Assembly (NCBI RefSeq): GCF_017813365.1
Contig: NZ_JAGIZA010000003.1
Coordinates: forward strand, 372,001-436,000
Source: Roseomonas indoligenes
GTDB taxonomy: Bacteria > Pseudomonadota > Alphaproteobacteria > Acetobacterales > Acetobacteraceae
Direction: 5' to 3'
Length of the DNA stretch: 64,000 bases
In this document: piece after piece, positions 51,363 to 59,756 of the stretch
Layout: every line of letters begins with the position of its first letter
How positions within the stretch are numbered: position 1 is the first letter of the stretch
Notes under the pieces: generated by a model
What the model was told of the DNA's origin: nothing
Databases searched by the model: none
What the model saw: the letters and a program-made list of their open reading frames with translations, nothing else
Position numbers and translations under genes: made by a program

Positions 51363-51397
51363 AGGGCTCCGGGGCTTGAAGCTCTGGAGCCCTTTTC
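51363..51397 (+). terminator. Intrinsic terminator of rpmE
   Basis: A 13-bp stem (51363-51375 with 51381-51393, two G-T pairs) and a 5-base loop is followed by TTTTCTC. It is a classical Rho-independent terminator 46 bases after the rpmE stop. Confidence 0.9.
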
Positions 51398-51509
51398 TCA
51401 TTTATCGGCTGTCAACGGCGCCCGTACGGGGCCGGTGACGCGAGGCGAGCGGTCGCACGGCCCGATCGGGGGTGCACAAGCCGCAAGCCATTGCAAACGC
51501 AGACGACAA

Positions 51510-51527
51510 CCTTGCTCAAGCAGGAGG
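51510..51527 (+). promoter_or_regulatory. Candidate ROSE-type RNA thermometer at the Hsp20 ribosome site
   Basis: The Shine-Dalgarno AGGAGG lies at 51522-51527. The preceding CCTTGC (51510-51515) can pair with GCAGG (51520-51524) across a TCAA loop with one bulged T, masking part of the ribosome site. The TTGCT at 51512-51516 is the core seen in ROSE elements. Folding was judged by eye only. Confidence 0.5.
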
Positions 51528-51533
51528 TTTTTC

Positions 51534-52028
51534 GTGAACGCTCTCGACTTCTCTCCCCTTTTCCGTACCGCCATCGGCTTCGACCGTCTGGCCCGTCTTG
51601 CGGACACCGCCCGCGCGGCCGCCGAGGCGCCTTCCTATCCCCCGTACAACATCGAGCGCACGGCGGATGACAGCTACGTCCTGACCATGGCCGTGGCGGG
51701 CTTCTCGCAGTCCGACATCGAGATCACCGCGCAGGACAACGTCCTTCTCGTCTCCGGCAAGGCGCCGCAGGCGAATGACGAGGGCCGCTACCTGCACCGC
51801 GGGATCGCCGGCCGCGCCTTCGAGCGGCGCTTCGTCCTCGCCGACCACATCCGGGTCGAGGGTGCGTCGCTGGAGAACGGGCTGCTGCACGTCTCCCTGC
51901 GCCGCGAGGTGCCGGAGCAGCTGAAGCCGCGCCGCATCGAGATCTCCCAGGGCGCCCCGCAGCGCCCGGCGATCGAGGGCCGCGTGGAGGCCGCGAACAC
52001 CCAGGAGGGTTCGGCCCAGGCGGCCTGA
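51534..52028 (+). CDS. Hsp20-family small heat-shock protein
   Basis: The 164-aa chaperone holds unfolding proteins during heat stress. It has the IbpA-like N-terminus (F-S-P-L-F-R-T-A-I-G-F-D-R-L), the alpha-crystallin domain with P-P-Y-N-I-E-R, A-V-A-G-F-S-Q-S-D-I-E-I, and R-G-I-A-G-R-A-F-E-R-R-F. It ends with the L-x-V-S-L-R-R strand motif. The start is GTG at 51534, six bases after AGGAGG; the upstream open frame lacks conservation. A ROSE-like hairpin may control translation. Confidence 0.95.
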   Translation: MNALDFSPLFRTAIGFDRLARLADTARAAAEAPSYPPYNIERTADDSYVLTMAVAGFSQSDIEITAQDNVLLVSGKAPQANDEGRYLHRGIAGRAFERRFVLADHIRVEGASLENGLLHVSLRREVPEQLKPRRIEISQGAPQRPAIEGRVEAANTQEGSAQAA

Positions 52029-52113
52029 GGGCTTCGGCCCGATCGCCTCGGTCTCTACCCTTCGCCGGGATGAGTGAGTGGGGGGGCCGGCGGAGCGATC
52101 CGCCGGCCCTTCC

Positions 52114-52308
52114 CTATTCCGGCTTGCGGAAGAAGGCGTCGGCCGCCGAGCGCTGGGCCGCCCGCGCGGCGATGGCCGCCTCGGCCCTGGCGATCTCGGC
52201 CCGCAGTGCCGCGACATAGCCTCGGAGCGTCTCCTCGGACCAGCTGGCCAGGGCGGCGGGGGTGAAGCCCCCTGTGGCCGGGCTGCGTCTTTCCTCGTCT
52301 TCGAACAT
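52114..52308 (-). CDS. DUF1192 domain protein
   Basis: The 64-aa alphaproteobacterial protein has the DUF1192 pattern: an acidic start (M-F-E-D-E), then L-x-x-x-S-E-E-T-L-R-G-Y-V-A-A-L-R-A-E-I-A-R-A-E-A with C-terminal A-A-D-A-F-F-R. It is a predicted coiled-coil. Function is unknown. ATG at 52308 has AAGGAGG 4-5 bases upstream, so the longer frame is wrong. It diverges from the TrcR-like gene, a neighbourhood often conserved in this class. Confidence 0.9.
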   Translation of the reverse strand: MFEDEERRSPATGGFTPAALASWSEETLRGYVAALRAEIARAEAAIAARAAQRSAADAFFRKPE

Positions 52309-52426
52309 CTGACCTCCTTCGGGGCTTTGACCGCCCCCTCCCCCCTCTCTATATCCCGACCCAACAGCCCAAGGGGGCCCCCGGCTCCCGCCGACCAGCC
52401 CCACGGGGCCGCGCGAGGTTCCCAAT

Positions 52427-52981
52427 ATGCCTACCCCCCTCATGCCGAAGGCCACCGCCGTGTGGCTGATCGACAAGACCTCCCTCACCTTCGACCAGGT
52501 GGCCGATTTCGTGGGGATGCACCCGCTGGAGGTTCAGGCCATCGCCGACGGCGAGGTGGCGCAGGGCATCGTCGGCTACGATCCCGTCGCCAATTCGCAG
52601 CTGACGCGGGAGGAGATCATCCGCTGCGAGGCCGATCCGAAGGCCCGGTTGAAGATGATGGAGAGCGCTCTTCCCCAGCCGAAGATGCGGGGCAAGGGGG
52701 CCAAGTACACCCCCGTGGCGAAGCGCAACGACCGGCCGGACGGGATCGCCTGGCTGCTGCGGAACTACCCGCAGCTGACGGACGCGCAGGTGGCGAAGCT
52801 CCTCGGCACCACGAAGGAGACGATTGCCAAGGTGCGGGACCGCAGCCACTGGAATGCCGCGAACATCAAGCCGCGCGATCCGGTGATCCTCGGGCTTTGC
52901 AGCCAGTCCGACCTGAACGCGTTGATCGTCTCCATCGGGGCGGAGCCGGCGCCGACGGCGGTCGAGGACGACGCGGCTTGA
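52427..52981 (+). CDS. TrcR-like cell-cycle transcriptional regulator (DUF1013)
   Basis: The 184-aa protein has an N-terminal helix-turn-helix-like segment (A-V-W-L-I-D-K-T-S-L-T-F-x-Q-V-A-D-F) and a central F-V-G-M-H-P-L-E-V-Q-A-I-A-D-G-E. The second HTH-like part (D-A-Q-V-A-K-L-L-G-T-T-K-E-T-I) is followed by R-D-R-S-H-W-N. This matches the DUF1013 family, to which Caulobacter TrcR belongs. It may regulate cell-cycle or growth genes; no direct evidence is visible here. It diverges from DUF1192. Confidence 0.9.
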   Translation: MPTPLMPKATAVWLIDKTSLTFDQVADFVGMHPLEVQAIADGEVAQGIVGYDPVANSQLTREEIIRCEADPKARLKMMESALPQPKMRGKGAKYTPVAKRNDRPDGIAWLLRNYPQLTDAQVAKLLGTTKETIAKVRDRSHWNAANIKPRDPVILGLCSQSDLNALIVSIGAEPAPTAVEDDAA

Positions 52982-53002
52982 GCCCCTTCCCTTCGGGGGG
53001 CT
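52981..53002 (+). terminator. Terminator of the TrcR-like gene
   Basis: AGCCCC (52981-52986) pairs with GGGGCT (52997-53002) across a 10-base loop, followed by GAATTTTC. The first base is also the last base of the TrcR stop codon. Confidence 0.6.
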
Positions 53003-53149
53003 GAATTTTCTGGGTGAGTGTGTCGGGGAGGGCAAGGGGGACCCTTTCTCCTCTCCGGCCATGTCGCCCGCTGATTTTTGTTATGGTTCGTCCCGGCCCG
53101 CTTCGGCTGGGTTGAACGGCCGATGCCCGCTCGCGGGACCGGACAGCAA

Positions 53150-53181
53150 AAGGGCGGGTCCCCTCCTGGGAACCCGCCCTT
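53150..53181 (-). terminator. Intrinsic terminator of the minus-strand YdcH-like gene
   Basis: AAGGGCGGGT (53150-53159) pairs perfectly with ACCCGCCCTT (53172-53181). Read on the minus strand the stem is followed by TTTTGC, and it lies 35 bases after the YdcH stop, so it serves that gene. Confidence 0.8.
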
Positions 53182-53215
53182 CGTCGTCAGCTGGGACCTG
53201 GTCGGCCCCGGGAGA

Positions 53216-53398
53216 TTACTGAGGTCGGCGGCGCTGTGCCTCGAACCGCTCCATCTCCTCCTTGAGTCGTAGCTTTTCCCGCTTCAGGCGCGCCAGTTCC
53301 AGGTTATCCGGAAGGGGCCGGGCGTCCTCCTCAAGGATGCGCGTATCGATCGCGGCGTGACGGTCCTTGAGCGACTGCAGCCGGTGCGGGTTCAGCAT
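53216..53398 (-). CDS. YdcH-family (DUF465) small protein
   Basis: The 60-aa helical protein has the YdcH pattern: L-x-x-x-H-A-A-I-D-T-R-I near the start, then P-D-N-L-E-L-A-R-L-K-R-E-K-L-R-L-K-E-E-M. It is a predicted coiled-coil of unknown function. A second family member lies in the opposite direction at 53623, with promoters between them. Confidence 0.88.
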   Translation of the reverse strand: MLNPHRLQSLKDRHAAIDTRILEEDARPLPDNLELARLKREKLRLKEEMERFEAQRRRPQ

Positions 53399-53622
53399 GC
53401 GCTTGAGCCTCCTGCTAGTTCGTCCGGAAGATGCGGCCCCTGGGTGACTCCTGTCGGCGCCCGTCCCCAGGGCCTTGCGCGGCGTCTGTCACCGCCGCGC
53501 CCAACATGATATGGCAATCGCGAGCCCGGGCGCGACAACTCTCACGCCCTTATCAACTCTCAACCCGCCCGTTCGCCGCCTACCGCGGGACGCAACGGGC
53601 CGCCCGATCCATCCGGGGGACC

Positions 53623-53823
53623 ATGCTCGCCGAACGTGACAGCCTCCTGCGTCGCCTACACGAGATGCGGAGCGAGCACCGCGACCTGGACACGGTGATC
53701 GCCCGTCTCGAGGACAGCCACCACGACCAGCTGCAGCTGCAGCGGCTCAAGAAGCGCAAGCTGAAGCTGAAGGACGAGATCTCCTCGCTGGAGAGCCGCC
53801 TCGTGCCGGATATCATCGCGTGA
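53623..53823 (+). CDS. YdcH-family (DUF465) small protein, second copy
   Basis: The 66-aa product shows H-R-D-L-D-T-V-I and [20 protein letters not shown], the DUF465 signature. The ATG at 53623 is preceded by GGGGGA; the open frame upstream is low-complexity. It overlaps purE by four bases (GTGA), so it heads the purE-purK unit. Function unknown. Confidence 0.88.
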   Translation: MLAERDSLLRRLHEMRSEHRDLDTVIARLEDSHHDQLQLQRLKKRKLKLKDEISSLESRLVPDIIA

Positions 53824-54323
53824 GCGGGGCCGCGCTGCGCGCCCTGCCGCCCGTGGTCGGCATCATCATGGGCTCCCGGTCCGACTGGGAGACGATGCGG
53901 CACGCCTCCGAGATGCTGGAGGGTCTGGACGTGCCCCATGAATGCCAGGTGGTCTCCGCGCACCGGACGCCGCGGCGCATGGTGGACTACGCGGAGGGCG
54001 CGGCCGGCCGCGGGCTGAAGGTGATCATCGCCGGGGCCGGCGGCGCCGCCCACCTGCCGGGGATGACGGCGAGCCTGACCACCCTCCCCGTCCTCGGCGT
54101 GCCCGTGGAGAGCCACGCGCTGAAGGGGCAGGATTCGCTTCTCTCCATCGTGCAGATGCCGGCCGGGATCCCCGTGGGGACGCTGGCCATCGGGCGAGCC
54201 GGGGCGGTGAACGCGGCGCTGCTGGCCGCTTCCATCCTTGCCCTTTCCGATCCGGCCCTGGCCGACCGGCTGGGCGCCTATCGCCGCGCGCAGACAGAGG
54301 GCGTGCCGAGGAGCCCGGCGTGA
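53820..54323 (+). CDS. purE: N5-carboxyaminoimidazole ribonucleotide mutase
   Basis: PurE interconverts N5-CAIR and CAIR in de novo purine synthesis. The 167-aa product has [18 protein letters not shown] and the [12 protein letters not shown] loop. GTG at 53820 overlaps the YdcH stop. The stop overlaps the purK GTG. Confidence 0.96.
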   Translation: MSGAALRALPPVVGIIMGSRSDWETMRHASEMLEGLDVPHECQVVSAHRTPRRMVDYAEGAAGRGLKVIIAGAGGAAHLPGMTASLTTLPVLGVPVESHALKGQDSLLSIVQMPAGIPVGTLAIGRAGAVNAALLAASILALSDPALADRLGAYRRAQTEGVPRSPA

Positions 54324-55444
54324 GCGAGGGGCCCCTGCCACCGGGCTCCACGATCGGCATCCTCGGCGGCGGCCAGCTCGGGCGGATGACGGCGCTGGCG
54401 GCGGCACGGCTGGGTTACCGGTGCCATGTCTTCTCCCCGACCGCCGGCGAGCCGGGGACGCTCGTCGTCGCGGAGAGCACGATCGCGGCCTACGACGATC
54501 AGGACGCGCTGGGGCGCTTCGCCCGCTCCGTGGACGTTGTGACCTTCGAGTTCGAGAACGTGCCCGCCGCCACGCTGGACCATCTGGCGGCGATCGTGCC
54601 CTGCCGGCCGGGCATCCGGGCCCTCTCAATCTGCCAGGACCGGCTGGTAGAGAAGGCGTTCCTGGAGAAGGCCGGCGTGCCGGTGGCGCCCTGGGCGGCC
54701 GTGCATTCGGCGGCGGACCTGCCGGGCGCCCTGGCGAAGGTCGGGCTGCCCGCGGTGCTGAAGACGACGCGGCTGGGCTATGACGGCCGGGGCCAGGCCG
54801 TGGTCCGCACGGCGGAGGAGGCGGAGGCGGCGCTGGCGCGGCTCTCCCCCCACCCGCTGATCGCGGAGGCCTTCGTGCCCTTTTCCGCCGAGATCTCCGC
54901 GGTGGCGGCGCGGAGCGTGGACGGGACCACGGCGACCTACGACGCGGTGGAGAACCGCCACGCCCATCACATCCTCGACCTCTCCTTCGCGCCGGCGCGG
55001 CTGCCGGCCGATTCGGCGCGGCTCGCAAGGCGCCACGCGGCGGCCGTGGCGGAGGCGCTGGAGCTCGTCGGGGTTCTGGCCGTGGAGTTCTTCCTGCTGC
55101 CGGACGGCACGCTGCTGGGCAATGAGATCGCGCCGCGGCCCCACAACTCCGGGCATTGGACGATCGATGCCTGCGGCGCGAGCCAGTTCGACCAGCATGC
55201 CCGCGCCGTGGCCGGGCTGCCGCTGGCCTCGACCGAGCGCCATGCGGACGCGGTGATGCGGAACCTCGTCGGGCCGGAGGGGATGGCGCGCTGGCCGGGA
55301 ATCGCCGGGGCGCCGGGTGTCTTCACCCATCTCTACGGCAAGGCGGAAGCCCGGCCGGGCCGGAAGATGGGGCATGCGACGCGGGTGCTGCCCCTCGGCA
55401 GCCTCAGCATCGAAAGCGAATCGGACCTCCTCAAGGGCATGTGA
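54320..55444 (+). CDS. purK: N5-carboxyaminoimidazole ribonucleotide synthase
   Basis: PurK makes N5-CAIR from AIR, bicarbonate and ATP. The 374-aa ATP-grasp protein has [12 protein letters not shown] at the N-terminus, [13 protein letters not shown][10 protein letters not shown], and the C-terminal [16 protein letters not shown] at 54320 overlaps the purE stop; a longer upstream frame exists only because it overlaps purE. Translationally coupled with purE. Confidence 0.96.
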   Translation: MSEGPLPPGSTIGILGGGQLGRMTALAAARLGYRCHVFSPTAGEPGTLVVAESTIAAYDDQDALGRFARSVDVVTFEFENVPAATLDHLAAIVPCRPGIRALSICQDRLVEKAFLEKAGVPVAPWAAVHSAADLPGALAKVGLPAVLKTTRLGYDGRGQAVVRTAEEAEAALARLSPHPLIAEAFVPFSAEISAVAARSVDGTTATYDAVENRHAHHILDLSFAPARLPADSARLARRHAAAVAEALELVGVLAVEFFLLPDGTLLGNEIAPRPHNSGHWTIDACGASQFDQHARAVAGLPLASTERHADAVMRNLVGPEGMARWPGIAGAPGVFTHLYGKAEARPGRKMGHATRVLPLGSLSIESESDLLKGM

Positions 55445-55619
55445 CCGAAATGCCAGGGTTGGCTGTGGCGATCCCGCCACACCGTCCCGAAACCCTTGTG
55501 CTGCGCGGTCTGGCGCGATGCGCGGGTGCCCTGGGGGTGGTAATGAAACTCACGCGGCGCCGGACTCGGGAGCTACCTGACTCCCGCGCCAGCGCCCTGG
55601 TGGATCGGGAGTTCACATC

Positions 55620-56753
55620 ATGAGCCTGAAGAAGGCCCTTCTGGCGGCGACGATCCTGTCGCTTCCCCTCGCCGCGCAGGCCCAGCCTGTCACCGGCCTC
55701 TACATCGCTGGCGGCGCCGGCTTCAACTGGCAGCAGGACAGCAAGGACACGATCGGCGGCTCCGCCGGCGCGTTCCTCGGCCCGAACAGCAACCGCGTCC
55801 GCGTCGAGTCCGATATGGGCTGGGTCGGCGTCGGCAGCATCGGTTTCGGCTTCGGCAACGGCCTCCGCATCGAGGCCGAGGGCAACTACCGCGAGAACGA
55901 CATCTCCTCCGTCCGCTTCGGCGCCGTGGAGAACCGCTTCCAGTCCGGTCGTACGCGCAGCTACGGTGCCATGGGCAACGTGCTGTTCGACTTCAACATC
56001 CCCGGCATCCCCGTTGCCCCGTATGTCGGTGGTGGCGTCGGCTACATCTGGACGCAGTACGACAACGTCCGTGGCACCGACTACCGCTTCCCGAACGGCA
56101 GCCGCCTGCTGATCGACGACACGGACGGCCAGTTCGCCTACCAGGGCATCGCCGGCCTCTCCTTCGGCCTCGGCGTCCCCGGCCTCGCGCTGACCGCCGA
56201 GTACCGCTTCCTCGGCACGCTCTCCCCTGAGCTGACCGGCCGCGTGCAGACGCAGACCGGCGCCCAGGCGCTGAACAACGGCCGCACCACGGTCGGCACG
56301 GGCCGCTTCGAGGCCGACAACTTCAACCACTCCGTGCTGATCGGTCTGCGCTACGCGTTCAACGCGCCGCGCCCGGCCCCGGCTCCGGTGGCTGCTCCGG
56401 CTCCGGCCGCTGCTCCGGCTCCGGCCCGCACCTACCTGGTGTTCTTCGACTTCGACCGCGCCGACCTGACGGACCGCGCCCGCCAGATCATCGCCGAGGC
56501 CGCCCAGGCCGTGTCCTCCACGGGCACGACCCGCATCGAGGTGGCCGGCCACGCCGACCGCTCCGGCACCCCGCAGTACAACCAGCGTCTCTCCATGCGC
56601 CGCGCCGAGGCCGTCGCTGCCGAGCTGACGCGCCGCGGTGTGCCCCGCTCCGCCATGTCCATCCAGGCCTTCGGCGAGAGCCGCCCCCTGGTGCCGACCG
56701 CGGACGGCGTGCGCGAGCCGCAGAACCGCCGCGTCGAGATCGTCCTGCGCTGA
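55620..56753 (+). CDS. OmpA-family outer membrane protein
   Basis: The 377-aa precursor has a signal peptide (cleavage after A-Q-A), an N-terminal eight-stranded beta-barrel region (about 25-240, Gly/Tyr-rich alternating strands), and an Ala/Pro hinge of repeated A-P-A-P. The C-terminal OmpA domain binds peptidoglycan (F-D-F-D-R-A-D-L-T, then N-Q-x-L-S-x-R-R-A-E-A-V, ending N-R-R-V-E-I-V-L). It links outer membrane and cell wall. GGGAG lies 8 bases before the ATG. A strong terminator follows. Confidence 0.95.
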   Translation: MSLKKALLAATILSLPLAAQAQPVTGLYIAGGAGFNWQQDSKDTIGGSAGAFLGPNSNRVRVESDMGWVGVGSIGFGFGNGLRIEAEGNYRENDISSVRFGAVENRFQSGRTRSYGAMGNVLFDFNIPGIPVAPYVGGGVGYIWTQYDNVRGTDYRFPNGSRLLIDDTDGQFAYQGIAGLSFGLGVPGLALTAEYRFLGTLSPELTGRVQTQTGAQALNNGRTTVGTGRFEADNFNHSVLIGLRYAFNAPRPAPAPVAAPAPAAAPAPARTYLVFFDFDRADLTDRARQIIAEAAQAVSSTGTTRIEVAGHADRSGTPQYNQRLSMRRAEAVAAELTRRGVPRSAMSIQAFGESRPLVPTADGVREPQNRRVEIVLR

Positions 56754-56781
56754 GCAGCACGATCCCGGTCACGGGACTTGG

Positions 56782-56813
56782 AAGGGGGCGGGACCGAAAG
56801 GTCCCGCCCCTTT
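56782..56813 (+). terminator. Intrinsic terminator of the OmpA-family gene
   Basis: A stem of 14 pairs (one G-T) closed by a GAAA tetraloop (56796-56799) is followed by TTTCTTTTG. It is 29 bases past the stop and one of the strongest terminators in the window. Confidence 0.93.
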
Positions 56814-56930
56814 CTTTTGCCCGGCGTTCAGACCAGGGCTTGTCGGCCCGATATTCGTTGTGGGAAGGAAAGGAAATCCGGCGTCCGATGACGCCCGGCA
56901 CCGAAGCGGATCCGTCATGGGGGCTTGGCC

Positions 56931-57377
56931 ATGCGTGCGGAGCATCTCCTCCCCTTGCTTCTCCTGTCCGGTCTTTCCATGGCTGGCTGCGGCGCCGCGC
57001 CGCGCGAACCGGCCCTGGCCGGCTACCTCCATATTTTCGAGACGGCCAGGAATGCCCGCCAGGCCTGCGCGGGGCTCCTCCCGGGCTGCACGGCGGACGG
57101 CCTGGAGCAGCACCTGACCCGGGCGGAGGAGGCGGCTCCCCGCGAGCTCTTCGTGCCGCAGCGGGACGCCGGGGAGGACCGCCTTCTCGCGCGGACGGCG
57201 CTGGAGGCGGCGGATGCGGATTGCCGGGTGCGGCGCCTCCGCCCTGGCTCGGCGCGCTGGGACAGCTGCTTGTTGGACCGTGGCGTCGCCCGGCTGCGGG
57301 AGGCGGCGGGCGGGCGCGGCGGGGTGCCGGAAACGACGAAGGGCGCCTCGCGGCGCCCTTCTGAACCCTCGGTGTGA
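56931..57377 (+). CDS. Small putative lipoprotein of unknown function
   Basis: The 148-aa product has a lipoprotein signal (L-S-M-A-G-C, lipidated Cys near residue 20) and five further Cys. The body is Ala/Arg/Glu-rich and helical. No family was recognised. A strong hairpin (57338-57361) lies inside its last 40 bases, so the gene may be an unusual end-overlap or the 3' end may be shorter in translation. ATG at 56931 starts the signal; a TTG at 56925 is possible. Confidence 0.6.
   Translation: MRAEHLLPLLLLSGLSMAGCGAAPREPALAGYLHIFETARNARQACAGLLPGCTADGLEQHLTRAEEAAPRELFVPQRDAGEDRLLARTALEAADADCRVRRLRPGSARWDSCLLDRGVARLREAAGGRGGVPETTKGASRRPSEPSV
57338..57361. terminator. Hairpin inside the end of the small lipoprotein gene
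   Basis: GAAGGGCGCC (57338-57347) pairs perfectly with GGCGCCCTTC (57352-57361) over a TCGC loop. It lies between two convergent genes, before the upstream gene's own stop. Confidence 0.55.
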
Positions 57378-57386
57378 GCGGTCGGC

Positions 57387-57929
57387 TCAGCGCGCGTTGG
57401 TGGAGACCCGACGGATGGCCGTGCGGCGCTCCGGCTTCTCCGGCGCGGAGTTCGCGGCGGCCGGGGTGGTCGCACCGCACTCGCTGCGGCCATGCGGGTT
57501 GGACAGGCCGTTGGCGACGGCGAGCTGGGCCAGGCCCTCGGTGCTCTTCGGCGCGGCCATGGCGGCGCTGAAGAGAGAGGCGACGTTGGCGCAGAAGGCG
57601 GTGCCCTGGCGGCTGCCGTCCATCTGCTGGACGTTGGCCAGCTCGGTCACGAAGTTGTCGCGCACCCGCACGCCGGTGTTGCCGTTGGCGCGGCGGTAGT
57701 AGGTGGACATGCCCTCCCAGGCGGAGGAGAGCTGGCCCTGATAGCTGCGCACGAAGGTGTTGTACTGCTCGTCCTGCTTGCAGATCAGGGCGGCCACCAT
57801 CAGCTGGCTCTGCAGGGCGCGCACGTCGAAGGCGGCCTTGTCGGCGGGGCGCATGCAGGTCTGCGCCATGGCAGGGGCGGCGGCAACGACGGCCACAAGA
57901 CCGGCGGCGAGGAATCGGATCGGCGACAT
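57387..57929 (-). CDS. Exported hypothetical protein
   Basis: The 180-aa precursor has a clean signal peptide (M-S-P-I-R-F-L-A-A-G-L, cleavage near A-M-A-Q) and a mature domain with Cys at T-C-M, I-C-K, F-C-A and E-C-G. Helical segments such as A-A-F-D-V-R-A-L-Q-S-Q-L-M-V-A-A-L are present. It should be periplasmic. No family was recognised. ATG at 57929 is at the signal start; an ATG at 57953 is possible. It is convergent with the lipoprotein gene. Confidence 0.72.
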   Translation of the reverse strand: MSPIRFLAAGLVAVVAAAPAMAQTCMRPADKAAFDVRALQSQLMVAALICKQDEQYNTFVRSYQGQLSSAWEGMSTYYRRANGNTGVRVRDNFVTELANVQQMDGSRQGTAFCANVASLFSAAMAAPKSTEGLAQLAVANGLSNPHGRSECGATTPAAANSAPEKPERRTAIRRVSTNAR

Positions 57930-58130
57930 TTCGTCCGGGGTCTCCCGAGGCATGAGAGGCGGTACGTCCCGCCCCGAGGCACATCTAGCGATTCGCTCGC
58001 TCCGATGCACGCGGCTTTTTGAAGGCAAGACGCGAGCCCTGCCAGCAACTTATGAGGCGTGGCGGAAATGCCATGGCAAGTTTGCGCGGCGTCCATGGCC
58101 ACCCGCGCCGAAAGCGCGGTCTACCCTCCG

Positions 58131-58712
58131 TCAAGACGCCTTCGCGGCTTTCGGGCGCATGGCGCGCGCCAGATCCGTCATTCGCCTGTCAAGAAAATCC
58201 AGCGCGGCGGCGGTGTCTTCCGGTTCACGCAACCAGAAGGTCAGGGTGGCGGCGTAGAGGCCGGCCAGCGAGGCACGACGCGTGTACCAGGAGAAATCGG
58301 CGGAGGTGTCGCTGGCGGCAGCCCAGACGGCGTCCGCGGTTCGGGCCAGGGTGCGGGCCATGATGCGGGCGTTCCAGGGCAGGGCGAGGATGGAGAGGGC
58401 GCGCCGGAGGGCATCCCGGTGCGGCGAGGTCTGCTGCAGCCGGATCTCGAGGATCCGGCGGATCCGGGCGGGGGTGCGGAGGGCTGCGAGGTCTTCCCGT
58501 GCCGCCGCCTCCTCCATCCGGCGGTCGGCGAGGTCGCTCCAGGCTTCCGCGGCGCCGGCGGGGCCGGTCGGGAAGAGCCAGCGATGGGCGGCGGGCTCTT
58601 CCCCGGCGCCGCGCAGCCCGGCCTCCAGCGCGGCCGCGGTCCATCCGAGGCGGGGAACATGCGGGAGGGTGGCCAGGATGGCGGCGTCCCGCTCCGCGCT
58701 GCGCTCGATCAC
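58131..58712 (-). CDS. COQ9 family protein
   Basis: COQ9 proteins help ubiquinone synthesis, presenting lipid intermediates to COQ7-type hydroxylases in mitochondria; bacterial roles are less clear. The 193-aa product has the N-terminal TetR-like helices (L-P-H-V-P-R-L-G-W-T-A-A-A-L) and the C-terminal D-T-S-A-D-F-S-W-Y-T-R-R-A-S-L. The GTG at 58712 overlaps the def stop and has AAGGAG upstream. The longer frame is spurious. Proximity to rpsU is common in this class. Confidence 0.9.
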   Translation of the reverse strand: MIERSAERDAAILATLPHVPRLGWTAAALEAGLRGAGEEPAAHRWLFPTGPAGAAEAWSDLADRRMEEAAAREDLAALRTPARIRRILEIRLQQTSPHRDALRRALSILALPWNARIMARTLARTADAVWAAASDTSADFSWYTRRASLAGLYAATLTFWLREPEDTAAALDFLDRRMTDLARAMRPKAAKAS

Positions 58713-59239
58713 CGTGCCTTCTCCTTGCCGTCTCTCGGGCCTTCGGCGGGCGCCTGATGGCGCGCGAGTTCCTCGTTGAAGCCGAGGCGGGAGAGATCCT
58801 CCATCCGCATGGGGTAGAGAAGCCCCTCCAGATGGTCGAATTCGTGCTGCATCACGCGGGCGGCCATGCCGTCCGCCTCCCCGGCCACGGGGCGGCCCTC
58901 GGCGTCCAGGCCCTTCCAGGCAATCCGGGTGGCGCGGCGCACCTCCCCGCGCAGGCCGGGGATGGAGAGGCACCCCTCCCAGCCGAGTTCCCTCTCCTCC
59001 CCGATCGGGGCGATCTCCGGGTTGAACAGGGCGAAGATGCGGGGTCCGTCCCGCATGACGAAGAGGCGCAGGGGAATATGGACCTGCGGGGCGGCGAGGC
59101 CGAGGCCACTGGCGTCGACCATCGTTTCCGCCATGTCGGTGGCCAGGCGGCGCATCTCCGGGGTGGTGGGGTCTGGCACGGGGTCGGCCCGGCGCAGCAG
59201 GACCGGGTGGCCCATGCGGGCGATCTTCAGGATGGCCAT
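58709..59239 (-). CDS. def: Peptide deformylase
   Basis: Def removes the formyl group from nascent proteins. The 176-aa metallo-enzyme has motif 1 G-L-G-L-A-A-P-Q-V (45-53), motif 2 E-G-C-L-S with metal ligand Cys90, and motif 3 H132-E-F-D-H136 with catalytic Glu133. ATG at 59239 fits. It overlaps COQ9 by four bases. No fmt gene is adjacent, unlike many genomes, so this may be one of several deformylases. Confidence 0.94.
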   Translation of the reverse strand: MAILKIARMGHPVLLRRADPVPDPTTPEMRRLATDMAETMVDASGLGLAAPQVHIPLRLFVMRDGPRIFALFNPEIAPIGEERELGWEGCLSIPGLRGEVRRATRIAWKGLDAEGRPVAGEADGMAARVMQHEFDHLEGLLYPMRMEDLSRLGFNEELARHQAPAEGPRDGKEKAR

Positions 59240-59451
59240 TCGCGTTCCAAGAGTGTCGGGGCAACCGTGGCCCAGCCCCGCATGTTGGAGCGGTGGCCGG
59301 ATTCGTCACCAGTGTGCGGCGCAGCGGCGTTTCGGGCTTCCGCCCCCCTTGCTCCGCATGCTACACGGCCGGGCTTTCGCCGGAAGGGATTCGGTCCCGC
59401 CGGCCTTTTGCGATCGTCAAACTCAACCCCTGACCAGGAGGTCGTTGCCGC

Positions 59452-59655
59452 GTGCAAGTCGTCGTTCGGGACAACAACATCGACCAGGCGCTGAAGGCGC
59501 TCAAGAAGAAGCTGCAGCGCGAAGGCGTGTTTCGCGAGATGAAGCTGCGCCGCCACTTCGAGAAGCCCTCCGAGCGCCGTGCGCGCGAGGCCGCCGAGGC
59601 CGTTCGCCGCGCCCGCAAGGTCGAGCGCAAGCGCCTGGAGCGCGAGGGCTTCTGA
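59452..59655 (+). CDS. rpsU: 30S ribosomal protein S21
   Basis: The 67-aa basic protein has [19 protein letters not shown] and [18 protein letters not shown]. The start is GTG at 59452, with CAGGAGG about 10 bases upstream. It is divergent from def, a typical alphaproteobacterial placement near COQ9. Confidence 0.97.
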   Translation: MQVVVRDNNIDQALKALKKKLQREGVFREMKLRRHFEKPSERRAREAAEAVRRARKVERKRLEREGF

Positions 59656-59711
59656 GCCCTTCCCGCCCCTGACCGATCAGGTCCGGGGGGCGGGACACCG
59701 ATGACGTCAGG

Positions 59712-59749
59712 AGCCGCGGCGCGGGATCACCCCGCGCATCGCGGCTTTT
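59712..59749 (+). terminator. Intrinsic terminator of rpsU
   Basis: AGCCGCG (59712-59718) pairs with CGCGGCT (59740-59746), enclosing an inner GCGCGGG/CCCGCGC stem, and is followed by TTTTG. It also faces the convergent binding-protein gene. Confidence 0.8.
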
Positions 59750-59756
59750 GGCGTTT

